Shown: positions 12,198 through 24,400, numbered from the stretch's first letter. The stretch is 64,000 bases of DNA from Haematococcus lacustris (GCA_030144725.1 JASKMD010000031.1:9905097-9969096), one strand, 5' to 3'. Numbers and translations are program-made. Notes: generated by a model not told the origin, from the sequence alone.

Positions 12198-14881
12198 GAA
12201 AGCGGTTCAGCTCCTCGGTCATGCGGGCCACGATGGTGTCATACGCAATGCGGGCTTCGTGCTGCCGGGCCTCACCCTCAGCCACATCACGCTCTGCATC
12301 ACTGATCTTCTCCTCCTGCACAGGGCAGTGGATGTGCAGCCTGTGCTCATGCAGCCTGTTGCTTGATGGGAGATCAGCAACTGTGCTTCTCGCACAGGTT
12401 GTCAGGGGCAGCAGGCTGGTGACGGCTGTTGCAGCAAACCTTGGGCAGGGCCCTAACATCCCACAACGAACAGAAGTGGGCAGCATCCATCCGCTGCCTG
12501 ACATTCATTGCATACGAAGCTGCAGGCAAGAAGCTGCAGCAGTGGCCTGACCTTGAGGCCAGGAGTGCCCCGAAGAGATAACCCTAACCTGGACCCTGAC
12601 AGCTAGGACTGACCTTAAGGCCAGGAGTGCCCCGCAGCTTGGCCAGCCGGACCTTCCGCCCGTCCAGCTCGCTCTTAGCCTGATAGGAGGCAGGCTGCAG
12701 CACCCTGGCTGCAAGGAAATGTAGTGCGCCAGGTTCACTGCTCCCAGCTTTCATCTCTCTCAGGGAGACCTCCCATGCTGCAGCTGCTACTGATGCTGCA
12801 GCTACTGATGCTACAGCTGCTACTGCGTCTAGTGATGCTGTACCTGTCTGTCATGCACCCTTCCCTCACAACAGCATACTTGACATTATATAGCTCGACA
12901 GTCATAACAGCTTCTTCTTGCTGCGTTGCACCTGCTCTTGCCAGGAGTTTTGATGTACCATTCGTTTAGGACTGTTGAAGTACTGCGCCCATCACTGGGC
13001 ATGTCCCCTTCCCCACCCCATCATGTCCGCCCCACACCACTGGTCTTTCTCGCACCCTGCCTTTCTGACTCATTCACAAATTGGAGGACCCACCTGGGCA
13101 AAGGTGGACAGGGCTGCGGCCCGGTCTGCCATGGCTGTCTGCACGCCCTTAATGGTGCGAGCAGACTCCTTCAGCGGGGCCTCAAAGCTGACAGCCATGG
13201 CATCTGCCCGGCTCTTGCTGGCAGTCGCTATTTGACCAGAGCGGGCACATAGCACATCAAACGTGCCACGCACAAGCCCATCGTCCAGCTTTCCCTGAGA
13301 GCATGGGCATGCATGAACATTGGTAAGCAAGCTGGTGGGCAGGCAGGCAAGCGAGTGGCAAAGCGGGTGGGCACTGTGTCTCTGCTTACCAGGTGCTCTG
13401 CTGCAATGCCAAACTCCGCCAGGGCACTGCTCAGCTGCACCTCCTTGCGCACCAGTCGCCCTGCTTGCCTGCAGGCAGTCAGCGCAAGCCCAGTCGTGTT
13501 AATGTCCTGAGCCAATGAAACCTGACACTGTTGTGCTGCTGCCATGCTGCTGATGGCGTCCAGTGCTGCCACCGCTGGCCCCTCCTCAGCTATTGCCCCT
13601 GCTGCCACAGCCTGACCTGTGGGCCTCAACCAGGTGCCCCTCAAGGTTGTTGATGTAGTCGCGCACCCGGATGTATTCAGCATCCTCCATGGCGTCATCA
13701 CTCCTGCATGCGCATGCATGCACCTCCTCTTCCCAGGGGCGTGGCAATGCTGAAGATGGATGTAAGTTTGTGCTGTCAGATGGCTGTGTGCCACGTTGCA
13801 GAAGGCAAAACCCTGTGACAGGGGGCAGTACAGTGTGGTGCCAGGTACTGGCATGCAGCAGAGTCAGGCTATAACAGCACCTGCTGCCTGCCACCTGACC
13901 TGGCAACGCGCGTCAGTGCGCGGGGGGCATCTGCCTGCTCACCTGCCAGATACCATGTTGGATGCTGAGTGCTGAAGGCTGCGCAGCCACTGCAAGGCTC
14001 CATTCACAGCTGGTGGCTTGGCTGCATTACTCTCTGCCTGCCAGCGAGCCATCTCTGCTGTCCATTCGTGTTCTGCTGCTTGCAGGAACAGCTGCAGCTC
14101 ACGGCTGTCCTTCAGGACTGGGTGTGCAACCACCTTGGTCAGGAACACCTGAGGAGGATTGTGAAAGCAGCATGCGTCTCATGCTGGGCAGCCAAAACTA
14201 CACGGAGCTGCATGAAAGCAAAGCATGCACTCCTTTTCAGTATTTGCTGTTCGCAGCTACAGTGCCTGTATGATCATTGATCCGCCCCACATTGCATTGA
14301 CTGGCTGTACTGGCATCCCCACAGCAGTCCTTGCCTCTAAGGCTCGCCGCCGCTGCTCAATGAAGTCGGTCGCCATTTGGAACTTTTGGACCGTAGACTT
14401 TTCGGGCAGGGAAGGCACGATGCATCCCCTGATAGGTGCACAGAGCGAGTCCACAATTAGGCAAGGACACTAGCAGCAAGGTCACAAGTAGTGCTGCAGC
14501 AATGACAACGCAACCGGCATGCTCTGTCATAAGTGCTAGCTGGCTTGCATTGTAATGCAGGCCCCCGTGCTTTGCTTGCAAGCCTGCAGCTTGCTTCGCC
14601 CACCTGTGCTTCTCAGTGAGCTTCTGATGGAGCCATGAGAAGTGACTGAACCGCCGTGTCACCTCTGCTACAGGAGCTGTGAATGCTGGGTGCGTGGTGC
14701 GCGTGCGAATCTTGAAGGCTACAAATGCAGTGACGCCCTCGCCCTGCTTCACTGGGTCTGAGACAGAGATTGTGAATTCAGGCTGGTGCCTGCCGCTGCT
14801 AATGACAGTGCTGGCATACAGCGTCTCGGATTCGTCCTGCAAGACTAGGTCGTAAGCAGGAGGCCGCGCCTGCGTGCACAT
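12040..14881 (-). CDS. SNX1: Sorting nexin, PX-BAR (SNX1/Vps5 type)
   Basis: Predicted retromer-associated sorting nexin that binds endosomal phosphoinositides through its PX domain and curves membranes with its BAR domain. Eight exons join in phase: 14881-14604, 14428-14335, 14148-13943, 13703-13617, 13468-13390, 13294-13094, 12679-12614, 12315-12040 (TGA). The total is 428 residues, close to plant SNX1 (about 400). PX signatures: start of domain VSDPVKQGEGV, phosphoinositide-binding RRFSHF, then PSLPEKSTVQKF and FIEQRRRAL. The remainder is the helical BAR region, with EAHR|QAGRLVRKEVQLSSALAEFG across an intron and RMTEELNRFQKERAAEM in the last exon. Intron 2 has a GC donor (gag|gcaagg); the others are GT. 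ATG 14881 is the first available start; an upstream exon is not excluded. No promoter motif seen. Confidence 0.9.
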
Positions 14882-15666
14882 AAGCGTTTTTCGTTTTGCC
14901 TGCTGTCTATGAAGCTAGGTTGGAAAGACTGCGACGCACCATAGCGGCCACACGTCGATCGTGCAGCGTTTGCGCCCCCTCCCTTCCCTAGGGTTCCTGT
15001 CTAGATGCGGCCACAGCAAGTGGCTTCCAAGGCCACTGCTTCAATGAGTCCGTTTGTAGCGCTTTTTCACATAGCTTCTTTTGCTCTCATGTTGCGGGAT
15101 AGTCATGGAAAACAGTGTGAAGGCTGCAGGAATTCTATGTGACCAGCTGGCATTGTCAATGTATGGAGTGCACCTCTACTGGCTGGCTGTCATTGCCTGA
15201 CCTGCCACTAGACCCTGGCAGCCCGGCCAGCTTGGGGAAGGCGCTGAGGCACTGTCTTGTAGCAGACTACCAACTCGGCAGCAGACTGGCACGAAGCTAT
15301 AGATTTGTGGTGATGATGCTATACACATTGGCAGATCTGGTACAGGGGCATTGTGTCTTGGCAGTAATCGCACATAAGAGATGTTATGGGGCGCTGTATG
15401 GAGCCTTAGCTGGAGCTGCAGATGAAAGATGCACTCATTCTTACACCCACGACGTGTGAGAGCAGGCATCTATAGCTGAAGTGTGGAGCTCAAGACCACT
15501 ATCCAGCTCATACAATCTCATCCATGCTCTCCTGCTGACCCCCAGGTGGTTGTCTAGTTAGTCTCAATCCTCGAGACAGGTCAGGGGCAGGGGCAGCGCA
15601 CGGAAGGCTGCACAGCCACAACGCCTGCCATAGCAGGCAGTGCTATGCCAGGTAGCTTAATGGAGT
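14882..15666. other. Intergenic region upstream of the sorting nexin
   Basis: No gene recognised. The part next to the sorting nexin start (14882-15110) is less GC-rich and contains CpG-containing motifs, as expected of a 5' region, but there is no clear TATA box. The plus-strand frame at 15139-15459 has no protein-like signature. Confidence 0.4.
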
Positions 15667-17778
15667 CATGGGCACCTTCCACCTAAACTATTGCCTGACC
15701 CCTAGACTATCGCCTGACTATAACAGAGCTATAGCCTAGAGTTGGCATGACATGCATGCATTGATTGTAAGCTGATGACAGCTCAAAAGGCGGGGCACAC
15801 ACTACTGTGCCCCAGCAGCCTGCTATTGCAGCTGCTGCTGGGCCTTGAGTGGCTTGTCTCGCACCCGCTTGTAGCCCAGGCCAGGGTACTCCTTGCCCTT
15901 GGCTGGCAGCTCAGGCAAGTTTGTACACCAGCACAGCTCAAGCGGCCGCCACCTGCTCTCTCCAATATGTTGCATATTCAGCGCTGCACTGCAGTCCCTG
16001 TCCAGCCACCTGCCTGGCTGTGGTGCTGGATTGGCTTTGACAGCCTTGCCCTGGGCCTTCCCTTTGCCCTTGGTGGGCTGGGTGGGCTCAGCTGCCTGCT
16101 CAGCCTCAGTGCGCTTGTTGCACTTGGCTGGCATGGGAGTGCTGGGCCAAGGCTCTGAGGCCGCTGGCTGTGTGGCTGCCTGGTTGCTGCATGGGGCCTG
16201 TGGCAGGACGCGCGGAGCCACTACTGAGCACTACATTAGGCCCGCACTGGCTGGTTACGTTGCTGGCTCCAGGCTGGACGCAGCAGCTGATGGTCCACCT
16301 GCCCTGCTGGGGGCTTCCAGTCCGGAGGCCTGGTATCCCTGCATTTGTTTAGACAGCTCTCACAGGGCTGCTGGCCATTCACTGCTGAGCTGACCCGGCT
16401 GGTGCCGAACTCGTTCACAAGCACCACCCTGACCCGACGCTGCTCTGTGCCCCTGGGCATGCACACCACCTTGCAGCAGGCCCGCAGCAACGCATCAGCA
16501 CCCCAGCCTCCCCCTGCCAGCTGCGTCAAAGAAGAACACCAGCTGCTTGGGGAACAGCCGGAACAACACCTCCGCCATCTCCTCCTCCTCCAGCTGCAGC
16601 CATGCACACAAGGCACACAGGGTGGCTGACATGGGGGCACCAGGTCAAGCATGGCACAGTCAACCACTCTTTCACTTCATGCCATCCCACCACCTCCCAA
16701 TACATATCCCACCCACCCACTCTCACCTTGAAGAACGGCTCCAGCGCTCGATCCTGGGCTCCGTACAGCCGCAGCCGCTGCCTTGCCCAATTGGGGTCCA
16801 GGCACACCTCCCACACTGCATCCCAGGTGGTCAGGGTGACGGTGATGTGCTGCAGGTTGGCTTCCAGGGAGGTGCCGGCTGAGCTGGCTGCTGCCAGGTG
16901 CATCAGGTGGGGCTGGTTCCGTGCTAGCCACTGCTGGGTGTCGCGGCAGGTGTTGTTCCGGCCACTGGCCTGCCGCACCTGGCCCTTGATCAGCTTCCAC
17001 CGAGCAACCTGGTCTACCAGCTGGCCTGACTTGTCGTTCCAGACGCTGCATCGACTGCCTGGGTGACGCCGTGGTCAATGCCCACCCAATCTGTGTGTGT
17101 GGCCGAATCAAATACAAACTCACGCTCCGGTAGGAGGGTAGCAAGGGCATGCCCCGAAGCTACACTCCTCCCTGAATGCACGCCCGATGGCGAGGGCATA
17201 GTTTTCCTTTCTTTCATTCATTCTTTTAACTCACGCCTCTCAGCTTGGGCCTTGCCGATGTGAGGGAGTCCCACTACAGGGGCCGTACCTGCTGAACCTA
17301 TGGCTGTCTCTGGGCGGCTGATGCTGCTGGAGGGGCCTGCTGCTGGGGGTCTGCTGCTGGGGGTGGGCCAGAAGGGATGGATAGGGGGCTTGTGTAGTGC
17401 ACACACACGCTGACACCGCCTGTCTCCACCGTCCTTTCAATCTGAAACCCTGCAGAACCACCTGTCCCAGTGCTGGCTCAGGGCTGGGTCCTTGGTAAAG
17501 GCTGTTGAAGACTCCTTGGTCAGCCTCAGCTGCATGCACACCCCATGGAGCACTCTGCTGTCCAGCTTGATCCCAACCCTGGCCATGGGGGTGAGGGTGA
17601 AGGGGGGTGAGCAGGTGAGGGTCTGGGTACCACCCCTACGCTTGCAGCGCTTAGACTGCCCTGGCGCAGGTGGGGTGGAGGGCTGCTGCCACTGCTGAAG
17701 ACACTGGCACACATGGCGCATGTGGCAGGGCAGGCGCATGGGGGCCGAACACTCCTTCTTCAGGCAAACGAAACTCAT
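15667..17778 (-). pseudogene. TnpB/Fanzor-like RuvC nuclease, copy A (decayed)
   Basis: Remnant of a eukaryotic TnpB relative (Fanzor-type, predicted RNA-guided RuvC endonuclease). N-terminal frame 17778-17437. RuvC-I motif WVGIDHGVTQAVDA at about 17050-17095, immediately followed by an apparent one-base deletion after which VWNDKSGQLVDQVARWKLIK continues in another frame. A helical stretch ends RLRLYGAQDRALEPFFK near 16740. After an intron comes LEEEEMAEVLF, then VVLVNEFGTSRVSS (the eukaryotic 'xEFxTS' motif, near 16420). RuvC-III WLDRDCSAALNMQHIGES lies near 15980. At the position where copy D has RGLMWC, this copy has lost one base and also carries TAG. With at least two frameshifts and a stop it cannot make a full protein. 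Its 3' tail to 15667 matches copy B. Confidence 0.75.
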
Positions 17779-17787
17779 TTCACTTTA

Positions 17788-17940
17788 CAGCTACTCCAAT
17801 CAAGTTGAGGCATCCTCGGTCTCACCCTTGATGACTGCAGCCCCCACTCCGATGGCACTTTCCCAACAGACCACTGGGCACCTCACCAAGCTGTAAGCTG
17901 ATGACAGCTCAAAAGGGGGGGGCACACACTGTGCCACAGC

Positions 17941-18010
<70 letters not shown>

Positions 18011-18021
18011 GCCTCAGGTGG
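17788..18021 (-). pseudogene. TnpB/Fanzor-like copy E, 3' end only
   Basis: Minus-strand tail of another element copy. It has a glutamine run encoded by a CAG tract, then PAVAQCVPPPFELSSAYS, matching the C-terminus of copy B (PAVAQKCAIPPFELSSAYD). Downstream, 17880-17788 matches the noncoding region after copy C (33439-33530). Everything upstream of the Gln run is missing. It ends about 10 bp before the ATG of copy A, so the two lie head to tail. Confidence 0.75.
17943..18009. repeat. CTG/CAG trinucleotide run
   Basis: About 22 perfect CTG units (CAG on the minus strand). This is an expansion of the short polyglutamine tract found at the same place near the C-terminus of the Fanzor-like protein (five Gln in copy B). 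Confidence 0.95.
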
Positions 18022-18156
18022 GTAGGCAGGCAAGCCCATGAGGTGCCAGGGTCAGTTCAGGGTCAGTGTCAGGGTCAGGTCAGGTCCTGTCAGGGTCAGT
18101 GCAATGAAAATGTCCTAACCCAGCACTGAGCATGGGCTGACATATGGGGGGCACTA

Positions 18157-19478
18157 CACAGATAAATGCCTAAGTTGAGCCACTTTCTTCCAGAAAACAG
18201 TGTAGTCTCACAACGGGTTGGCTGCTCGGCAAGCAACTCATACCCACGTGTAGAGCTTGAAGTCTACTACCCGTCAGTGCCCATGTTTTTTCACGAGTCA
18301 AAGTGGTTGGGCAGCTGCAGCCCGGAAAGTGGAGCCCACCCGAAAACATGGGTTTTCAAACTAAAGTAACCTAAGTTGAGCCAGCCCCTTCACAGCCAAC
18401 TCTCACAGACACTTGCTACCCCCACTTCAGGCATGTCATTACTATGGGGTTGAGGCCCTGATGGCACCAAAAATCCACATAAAAGCTGTGTTGTGAGTCG
18501 AAAGCTAAAGCATCACGATGTGCCCCCCCCCCCTACACGCGAGCCCCTCCGCCATACTTCGCTGCCCTCATGGAAAGCTGCTCTTCCAGCTCATGCCTGT
18601 CGTAGAACTGGTCCACTGCCCGGAAATACAGCGGAGGTTGCTCCTCCATTGAGCAACTAACAGCTGCATCCATCATATCGTTGGTCACATGTAGGCAATT
18701 CCATGGTGTTAGAGTCACCATGCTCTTGCCAGCTTGGATGGAGGCTTTGGCAGCTGCCAGCAGCTGCTACTTGTTGGGGGGGTATAGGCGTTGTTGGGGG
18801 GGTCTTGGCAAACGCACGCTTCAATGGCTTTGTTTAGTATGGTTTATTATGATATTAATTCATACTAATAAATTCATTATTATTTCAATGGCTTCATTTG
18901 CTGCTCGGCTGACTCCATGCTGTTGGGCCAGGGCACGCAATGAAGGGAGCGCAGTGCCCCTGGGGTGCTTGAAGTAGGCTTTGATGGCAGCGGCCAGTTT
19001 GTCAGCCCCCAAGGCTTTGTCAGCAGAAGCCTTGCTAGACGCCCTCAAAGGCTTGGCGGGTGGGAGGGCCATCGGGGCTGGGGCTGGGGCTGCAGGTCAG
19101 GTCAAGTGCAAGCCAAAATTTGCTGCATGGGCCATTTTCATGCCCGATTCCGCGCGTGCCCCGGCACGTAAGCGGCAGCAAGGCGAAGCGCACCCAGTGC
19201 CGCGGTTGTGACGCCCACCGAAGAGTCTGGAAGTGCGGCGCAGGCGGCGCAAGAAGCTCAGGGCTGGCGGGGCGCGGCCTTAAGCCGTTGGGCGGTTAAA
19301 ATGGGTGGAAGCGGCGAAGTCCAGATCTCACCAGCCGACCTGCCATTGCATGGCGCGACCCTTCAACCACCGTCGCAACCACCTCTAGCGGTGGTGCGCG
19401 GAAAAAAATCGCGGGGTTTCACCCAAGAACCAAGAGATCGCGATGTTTGGGGTGGCTCAACTTAGGCATTTATCTGTG
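18157..19478 (-). mobile_element. Deleted DNA transposon with 27-bp TIRs and TA duplication
   Basis: The 27 bases at 18157-18183 and 19452-19478 are perfect inverted repeats beginning cacagataaatgcctaag. Both ends are flanked by TA (18155-18156 and 19479-19480), which is the target duplication expected of Tc1/mariner/pogo elements. A second, partial copy of the repeat (cctaagttgagcca) lies inside the left end at 18370-18383. The 1.32-kb body holds a short minus-strand transposase remnant, so this is a non-autonomous derivative. The identical ends suggest fairly recent movement. Confidence 0.88.
18860..19072 (-). pseudogene. Transposase N-terminal remnant, helix-turn-helix
   Basis: A 70-codon minus-strand frame within the transposon. 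The segment LPSLRALAQQHGVSRAANEA has the spacing of a psq/CENP-B type helix-turn-helix, the DNA-binding start of pogo-like transposases, preceded by AAIKAYFKHPRG. No DDE catalytic domain follows. A further minus-strand frame at 18533-18721 (containing QFYDRHELEEQLSMRAAKYG) may be its C-terminal end, so the catalytic middle appears deleted. Family assignment is by motif style only. Confidence 0.5.
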
Positions 19479-19480
19479 TA

Positions 19481-20023
19481 TATCGAATATGTCATCTGCC
19501 ATGCTCAGCAAACCTGATGCCCTTGTTGTGGTGCACAGCTGTGCTATGTGGTAATGTGTCTTCCTGCATGATCAGCCCTCATGCTCTCGTACCTCTCATT
19601 CCGGTATGTTCATCTCATGGAATAGCGGTGTGTTAAGGGTGGTTGAAGACATGATGTAATGGGAGGTGGGTGGGATGCCACGACCCACACTGGCTGCTGT
19701 ACCACGTCAAAGCATGTGTGTCTTGCGTGCCATGTTGCCAAGCAGCTGGAGGTCACCCCTGGTGAAGTCGGGTTTGAAGGTGGGGGTGGGGGTGGGGGTG
19801 GGGGTGGGGGTGGGGGTGGGGGTGGGGGTGGGGGTGGGGGTGGGGGTGGGGGTGGGGGTGGGGGTGGGGGTGGGGGTGGGGGTGGGGGTGGAAAAGGCCC
19901 TGTTCAAGGCTACAAGCTGCTGCAAGACGGAGCCTCCAACGCCCAGCAGTAGGAGCCTGTAGCAGTTGTTGGCTGGTAAATGTAACCACCCTGTGTTGTG
20001 TAGTCCCCTACCAACGTGCATCC
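19481..20023. other. Intergenic stretch with a G-rich array
   Basis: No gene recognised between the transposon and the tRNA. The main content is the GGGGGT array at 19780-19891, which explains the open frames on both strands here. Confidence 0.5.
19780..19891. repeat. GGGGGT hexanucleotide array
   Basis: About 18 perfect units of (GGGGGT)n. The G5 runs every six bases make the plus strand a strong G-quadruplex candidate. It is not the usual algal telomere repeat (TTTTAGGG or TTTAGGG). Confidence 0.95.
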
Positions 20024-20121
20024 TCCCACGTAGTCTAGGCGGTTAGGATACCAGGTTCTCATCACCTCTCAGTAATGAGTGCGATAACCCTGGCGACCAG
20101 GGTTCGAGTCCCTGCGTGGGA
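20024..20121 (+). tRNA. tRNA-Glu(CTC) with a 26-nt intron
   Basis: Acceptor stem tcccacg (20024-20030) pairs with cgtggga (20115-20121). The T arm is caggg-ttcgagt-ccctg. The anticodon arm ccagg/cctgg encloses loop ttCTCac, giving anticodon CTC at 20058-20060. The loop is interrupted after position 37 by a 26-nt intron at 20062-20087. Removing it leaves 72 nt, the normal length of tRNA-Glu. The 3' CCA is not encoded, as usual in eukaryotes. Confidence 0.93.
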
Positions 20122-21486
20122 ATCCTATTGTTTCCTTTGCCTGTTGGTAACCTGTCTATGCAAATCCGTGCTACCTGTCTTGCTGCCTTGCGCGAGAGCA
20201 AGTACAAGGCCTTCCCATGTCTAATGGCAGCACACACGCACTGGCATGTAGCGGGGTACACAATGTTGTCCTCAATAGCCAATGATGGATACTGTAGTTG
20301 TGCCACCCTAGCTCTGCATTGTTACCCCCTATAGTTTGATTTAGGAGCCACACGGCAAAAGGAAGAGGTATTAGTGCCCATGTTAGCCACTACCTGCAAC
20401 AGACAGGCTTAGTGTTGAAGCCCAGACCATGGTCCCACACCTTCAGGCACTCGCCAAACACCCTCATGCACAGTTACGCTTTGCAACCTGCTCAACTCTG
20501 AAGCACTGTCTTGTTGCAGGTGTTGAGCCAAATTGGTATCATGACATGACCCTGTGGACATTCCTTAAAGCAGTCACGTACAAGCCCATCCACCAGGCTA
20601 GACCAGCCCGCCAGCCAAGATAGACCAGCCCGCCAGCGCCTCAACGCCTCGCTGCTGAACCACAAATCCCAACATCGTGGCAGAGTGGCAGAGGCATCAT
20701 GTAGCAGAGTGATGTGTGTTAGGCACAAGATGCCTCATCTCTTTGATTGTGCCGCTATTCAGTGCAACACTCCAACCTGTCTGAGAAGCCAAGGAGGTTG
20801 GCTGCTCTCCAGCTGCCTGTGCTGCTCTGACTTGAACTCTCTCCTATCCCTCACCTTAGGCCCATATCATTGCTTCAGTTGCCCTATTGCCACGCCATTG
20901 ACCTGATACTGACTGCTATACGGCATCGGCACCTCTCAGGCCACGTTTGTTGTAGTTAGACCAGCAATCAGCACAGGAGTGTGTCAAGCAGTGAGTTTCG
21001 CTTAGTGCTGCAGGACTGCCACACCCAGGGACGTACCTGGTGGCTTGGAGTCATAGCGAGTCTTCTATGTCAACCTGGGCTTGGAGTAAGTGGCCTAGCT
21101 GACTCTTCACGTGGTGGTGCCGTCCAGTGTCCTACATCATATGAGAAGCGAAAACGACGATGGAGTCAAGCTGCAACCTCCATCAAGTGCATGCAGTTGT
21201 GTTTCGACTGCTTGACGTGAAAGCACGCAGGTTGAGGATCATAGAGGAGGCTATCATGGGTTTCTGGTCGTTCCAGCGATGATCACAGCACGTACCTGGA
21301 AGTTGAAGCAGTTGACATGCGATTATGCGGCGCAGAGGATAAGCCGCGCATCCAGAGCTAAATTTCATACGTCCAGCTGTTCCTGGGCCTTCGCGACATC
21401 CAACCGAAAACACTCCATCTAACCGACGGGCCCGTGTCAAACCATCAGACTACCTACTCCCTCAATCGCTGCAATTGATTGGTGAC
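20122..21486. other. Upstream region of the cyclopropane synthase gene
   Basis: No intact gene. It contains a degraded duplicate of an exon of the downstream gene (listed separately). The 250 bp before the start codon at 21487 are less GC-rich with scattered CpG, consistent with a promoter and 5' leader, but I see no TATA box. Confidence 0.4.
20433..20572 (+). pseudogene. Pseudo-exon copied from the downstream oxidoreductase gene
   Basis: This matches 22596-22737, the end of intron 4 plus the start of exon 5 of the gene at 21487-29464, at roughly 80 percent by eye. It includes the ttgttgcag splice acceptor and the following tgttgagcca. The reading frame is altered and no donor site follows in place, so it is a relic duplication about 1 kb upstream of the functional gene. 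Confidence 0.7.
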
Positions 21487-24400
21487 ATGGCGTGCCCTGG
21501 CGAGCCGCAACCAGAGCTTCCGCTAGCCCCACACTCCAGGGTCGCCGTCGTCGGAAGCGGCATCACTGGGTTGAGCGCAGCCTGGCTGCTGCACCGGTAC
21601 AGAGCCACAAATTCAATCTCCCGGGTCGCATCAACTGGCATAAACAGCTCGCTGTGATTCGCTGTTTTGCCATAGGAACGGATTTCGCGTGACGTTGTTT
21701 GAGAAGGATGCGTCCTGCGGAGGCCACACACTCACCGACGCCACAAGTCCCTTTAAAATTGACCTGGGCTTTCAGGCAAGTGTTTGTGCGAGACAGCAGA
21801 ACACGTAGCCAGGATGCATATGCGAGATGGTCGATGTTGCATTATCACATGTGGCGGAGCCATGAGTGGACATTCACTTGCAAAGCTTGCATACACTTCA
21901 TGCCGCTACGCATTTGTGTTGCGCACTGCGGTTGGCGGTTTATGATGCAGCGATGAGCAGTACACGGCCAAGTTTGCATGCCTGGCGGCTCCTGCTCTCG
22001 CTCCCTGAGGGTTGAATTGTTTGTGCACACAGGTATACAACCTCACCACCTACCCCAACTTTGTTGGCTTCCTGGAGTGTCTGGGTGTGGATACAGAGCC
22101 GTCCGACATGGTGAGTGGCTTACCACTGAAGCAAGGTAGCTTGTACAAATGTCATCCTCTGCAACGCCACATGAGGCTTATTTTGCAATTACATAACAAG
22201 TATGCTCCGCTGTTGTCTGACTATATCCAGTCTTTTGCACTGTCCATTGATAACGGCAAGCTGGAGTGGGGCAGTGACAGCCTAGACACAATCTTCGCTC
22301 AACGCAAGAACCTTGCCAGTCCCTCCTTCTTGGCTATGGTGTCTGACGTCATCCGGTTTGGGAAAGAGGCGCCCAAGGTAAGACGCCTGTGTTGGTAGCA
22401 CAACTAGCAGGCATCAGCCTTATTGTAGCCAGCGAACAATTGTAAGACTCTGTGGGTGGGCCAGTCCAGTGCCAGTCCAACGCTCAGGAGCCTGTTACCT
22501 GAACTGACAGTGCCAGTATGGGTTGAGTGGGCCGATGTGCTAGTCGCTGACTTTATGCTCATGTCAACACAGCCTGATGGCAGCTATGATTGAGTGCCCA
22601 ACCCGTCAAGAGGCACTCATCCCGCATCCTCCTGTACTGTCCCGCTTTGCAGCCTGCTCAACCCTGCAGCACTCTCTTGTTGCAGGTGTTGAGCCATGAC
22701 AAGTATCGGAACATGACCCTGGGGTCATTCCTTCATCAGGAACGGTACAGCAAGGGCTTCATTGAAAACTATGTGCTGCCCATGTGTGCAGCAGTGTGGA
22801 GCGTGCCTAATGCCCAGGTGTGATGGACATACAAGCACAACCTATCTATGCAAGGCTGATCAGGGGCGTCAAGGAGTTGCTACCATCAGTGTGCTGACAG
22901 CAGAAGCGTAGCTGCTGGTGCTGTGCACTTAGAACAAAGAACTGGTGTCATCTTTTTCTAGGTTCCTAGTTGGAGCGTATGAGTGCGCTGCACTGTCGCA
23001 AAGGCAGGGCCGCCTTGGAAAATAGCTTGCTGGTCGGCAGCACTCCCTGGTGCCTGGTGCCTAGTCAGGGTATATCCAGCTATTGCTCAGCTGTGACCTG
23101 CTCTGCCCGGCACTCTTTCCTGCTGCACAGTAGAGATGAGGGAAACAGGAGGCTTTGTGTGAGTAGCTGTGTCACACCTGGTACCAATGACCTGCCCCTG
23201 GTTTACACACTGTCACATCTGTCACTTGTGTTGCCAGCACAGGTATTGGCTGCTGGCTATGTCCCCATCTGTTTGTGTCTCAAAGTAACAAACCTGTTCT
23301 CATGGCCTGTACATGCAGGTCATGGAGTTCCCTGTCCAAATGTTGATTCGCTTCTGGGTGAACCATCATCTGCTCGACCTCTTCCAGAGACCCCTGTGGC
23401 GCGTGGTCAGGGGTCGCAGCCAGGAGTACGTGAAGCGTGTGTTAGCAGGTAAGGTGATCCCACCTGTTCAGCTCCATGCACTTGCTCAGCTTGATGTACT
23501 CTGTGCCCTTGTTGTGCCAAGGCTAGTTGAAAGGACGGTAAGGGCAATCTTGATCACCATCATGTATGAGATTTTACCGCTGTGTACCTCATGCACCTAC
23601 AATGCTTGGCTGCAGAGCTGCCTGATGTGCGCACCAGCACGGGTGTACAATCAGCAGTGCGAGCAGCACCAGGGGCACCAGGACCAGCCGTCAGGCTCAC
23701 AACGGAGTCAGGAGAGGTGCTGGGCTTTGACGCGGTGGTGTTTGCAACCCACAGCGACATCACATTGCGCATCCTAGGCCAGGATGCAGACGCCAGCGAG
23801 CGGGATGTGCTGGGCGCCATCCCCTACAACGACAACGATGTCTACTTGCATACAGGCAAGCAGAGCTACAGCCTGATGTATGCTATCCTGCGGTCATGCA
23901 GTGACCTCTGTTTCACATTTGCTGAACCTCAGGGTGGTTTGCATCAGCATGGAGCGGACTAGTACTTGCCTTGACACTATGGGTGCAGCCAAACACCTTT
24001 TCAACCAAGCACATACCACACTGCCTTGCTGCAGATGTCTCACTGATGCCGGTGAACAGGAAGGTGTGGGCATCCTGGAATTGTCTGGGCAGCTCTGACA
24101 GCAGCAGCGGCACCGCTGCGGTCTGTGTCAGCTACTGGGCAAACCGGCTGCAGCACCTGCCTGCTGAGGCTCCAGATATGTTTGTGACCCTGAACCCTCC
24201 CCACCCCCCCGCTGCTGACAAGGTCATCCGCCGCCTGTCCCTGGCCCACCCTGTTTTCAGGCGAGTAGAGACAGAGCGGCAATTGGCCAGCTCAAGGCAG
24301 CTACTGCCAGCTGCAGTGACGTTGAGCTGCACCCTTGCTGCTGCTGGGGTGATGGCATCGTTGGGTCCGCTTGTTGGGTCCGCTTGTTGGGTCCGCTTGT

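Noticed and set aside
13228..13617. Frameshift in the sorting nexin near 13617
   Set aside because: The apparent frame change disappears when a normal intron (13616-13469) is used; the joined sequence matches the family exactly across the junction.
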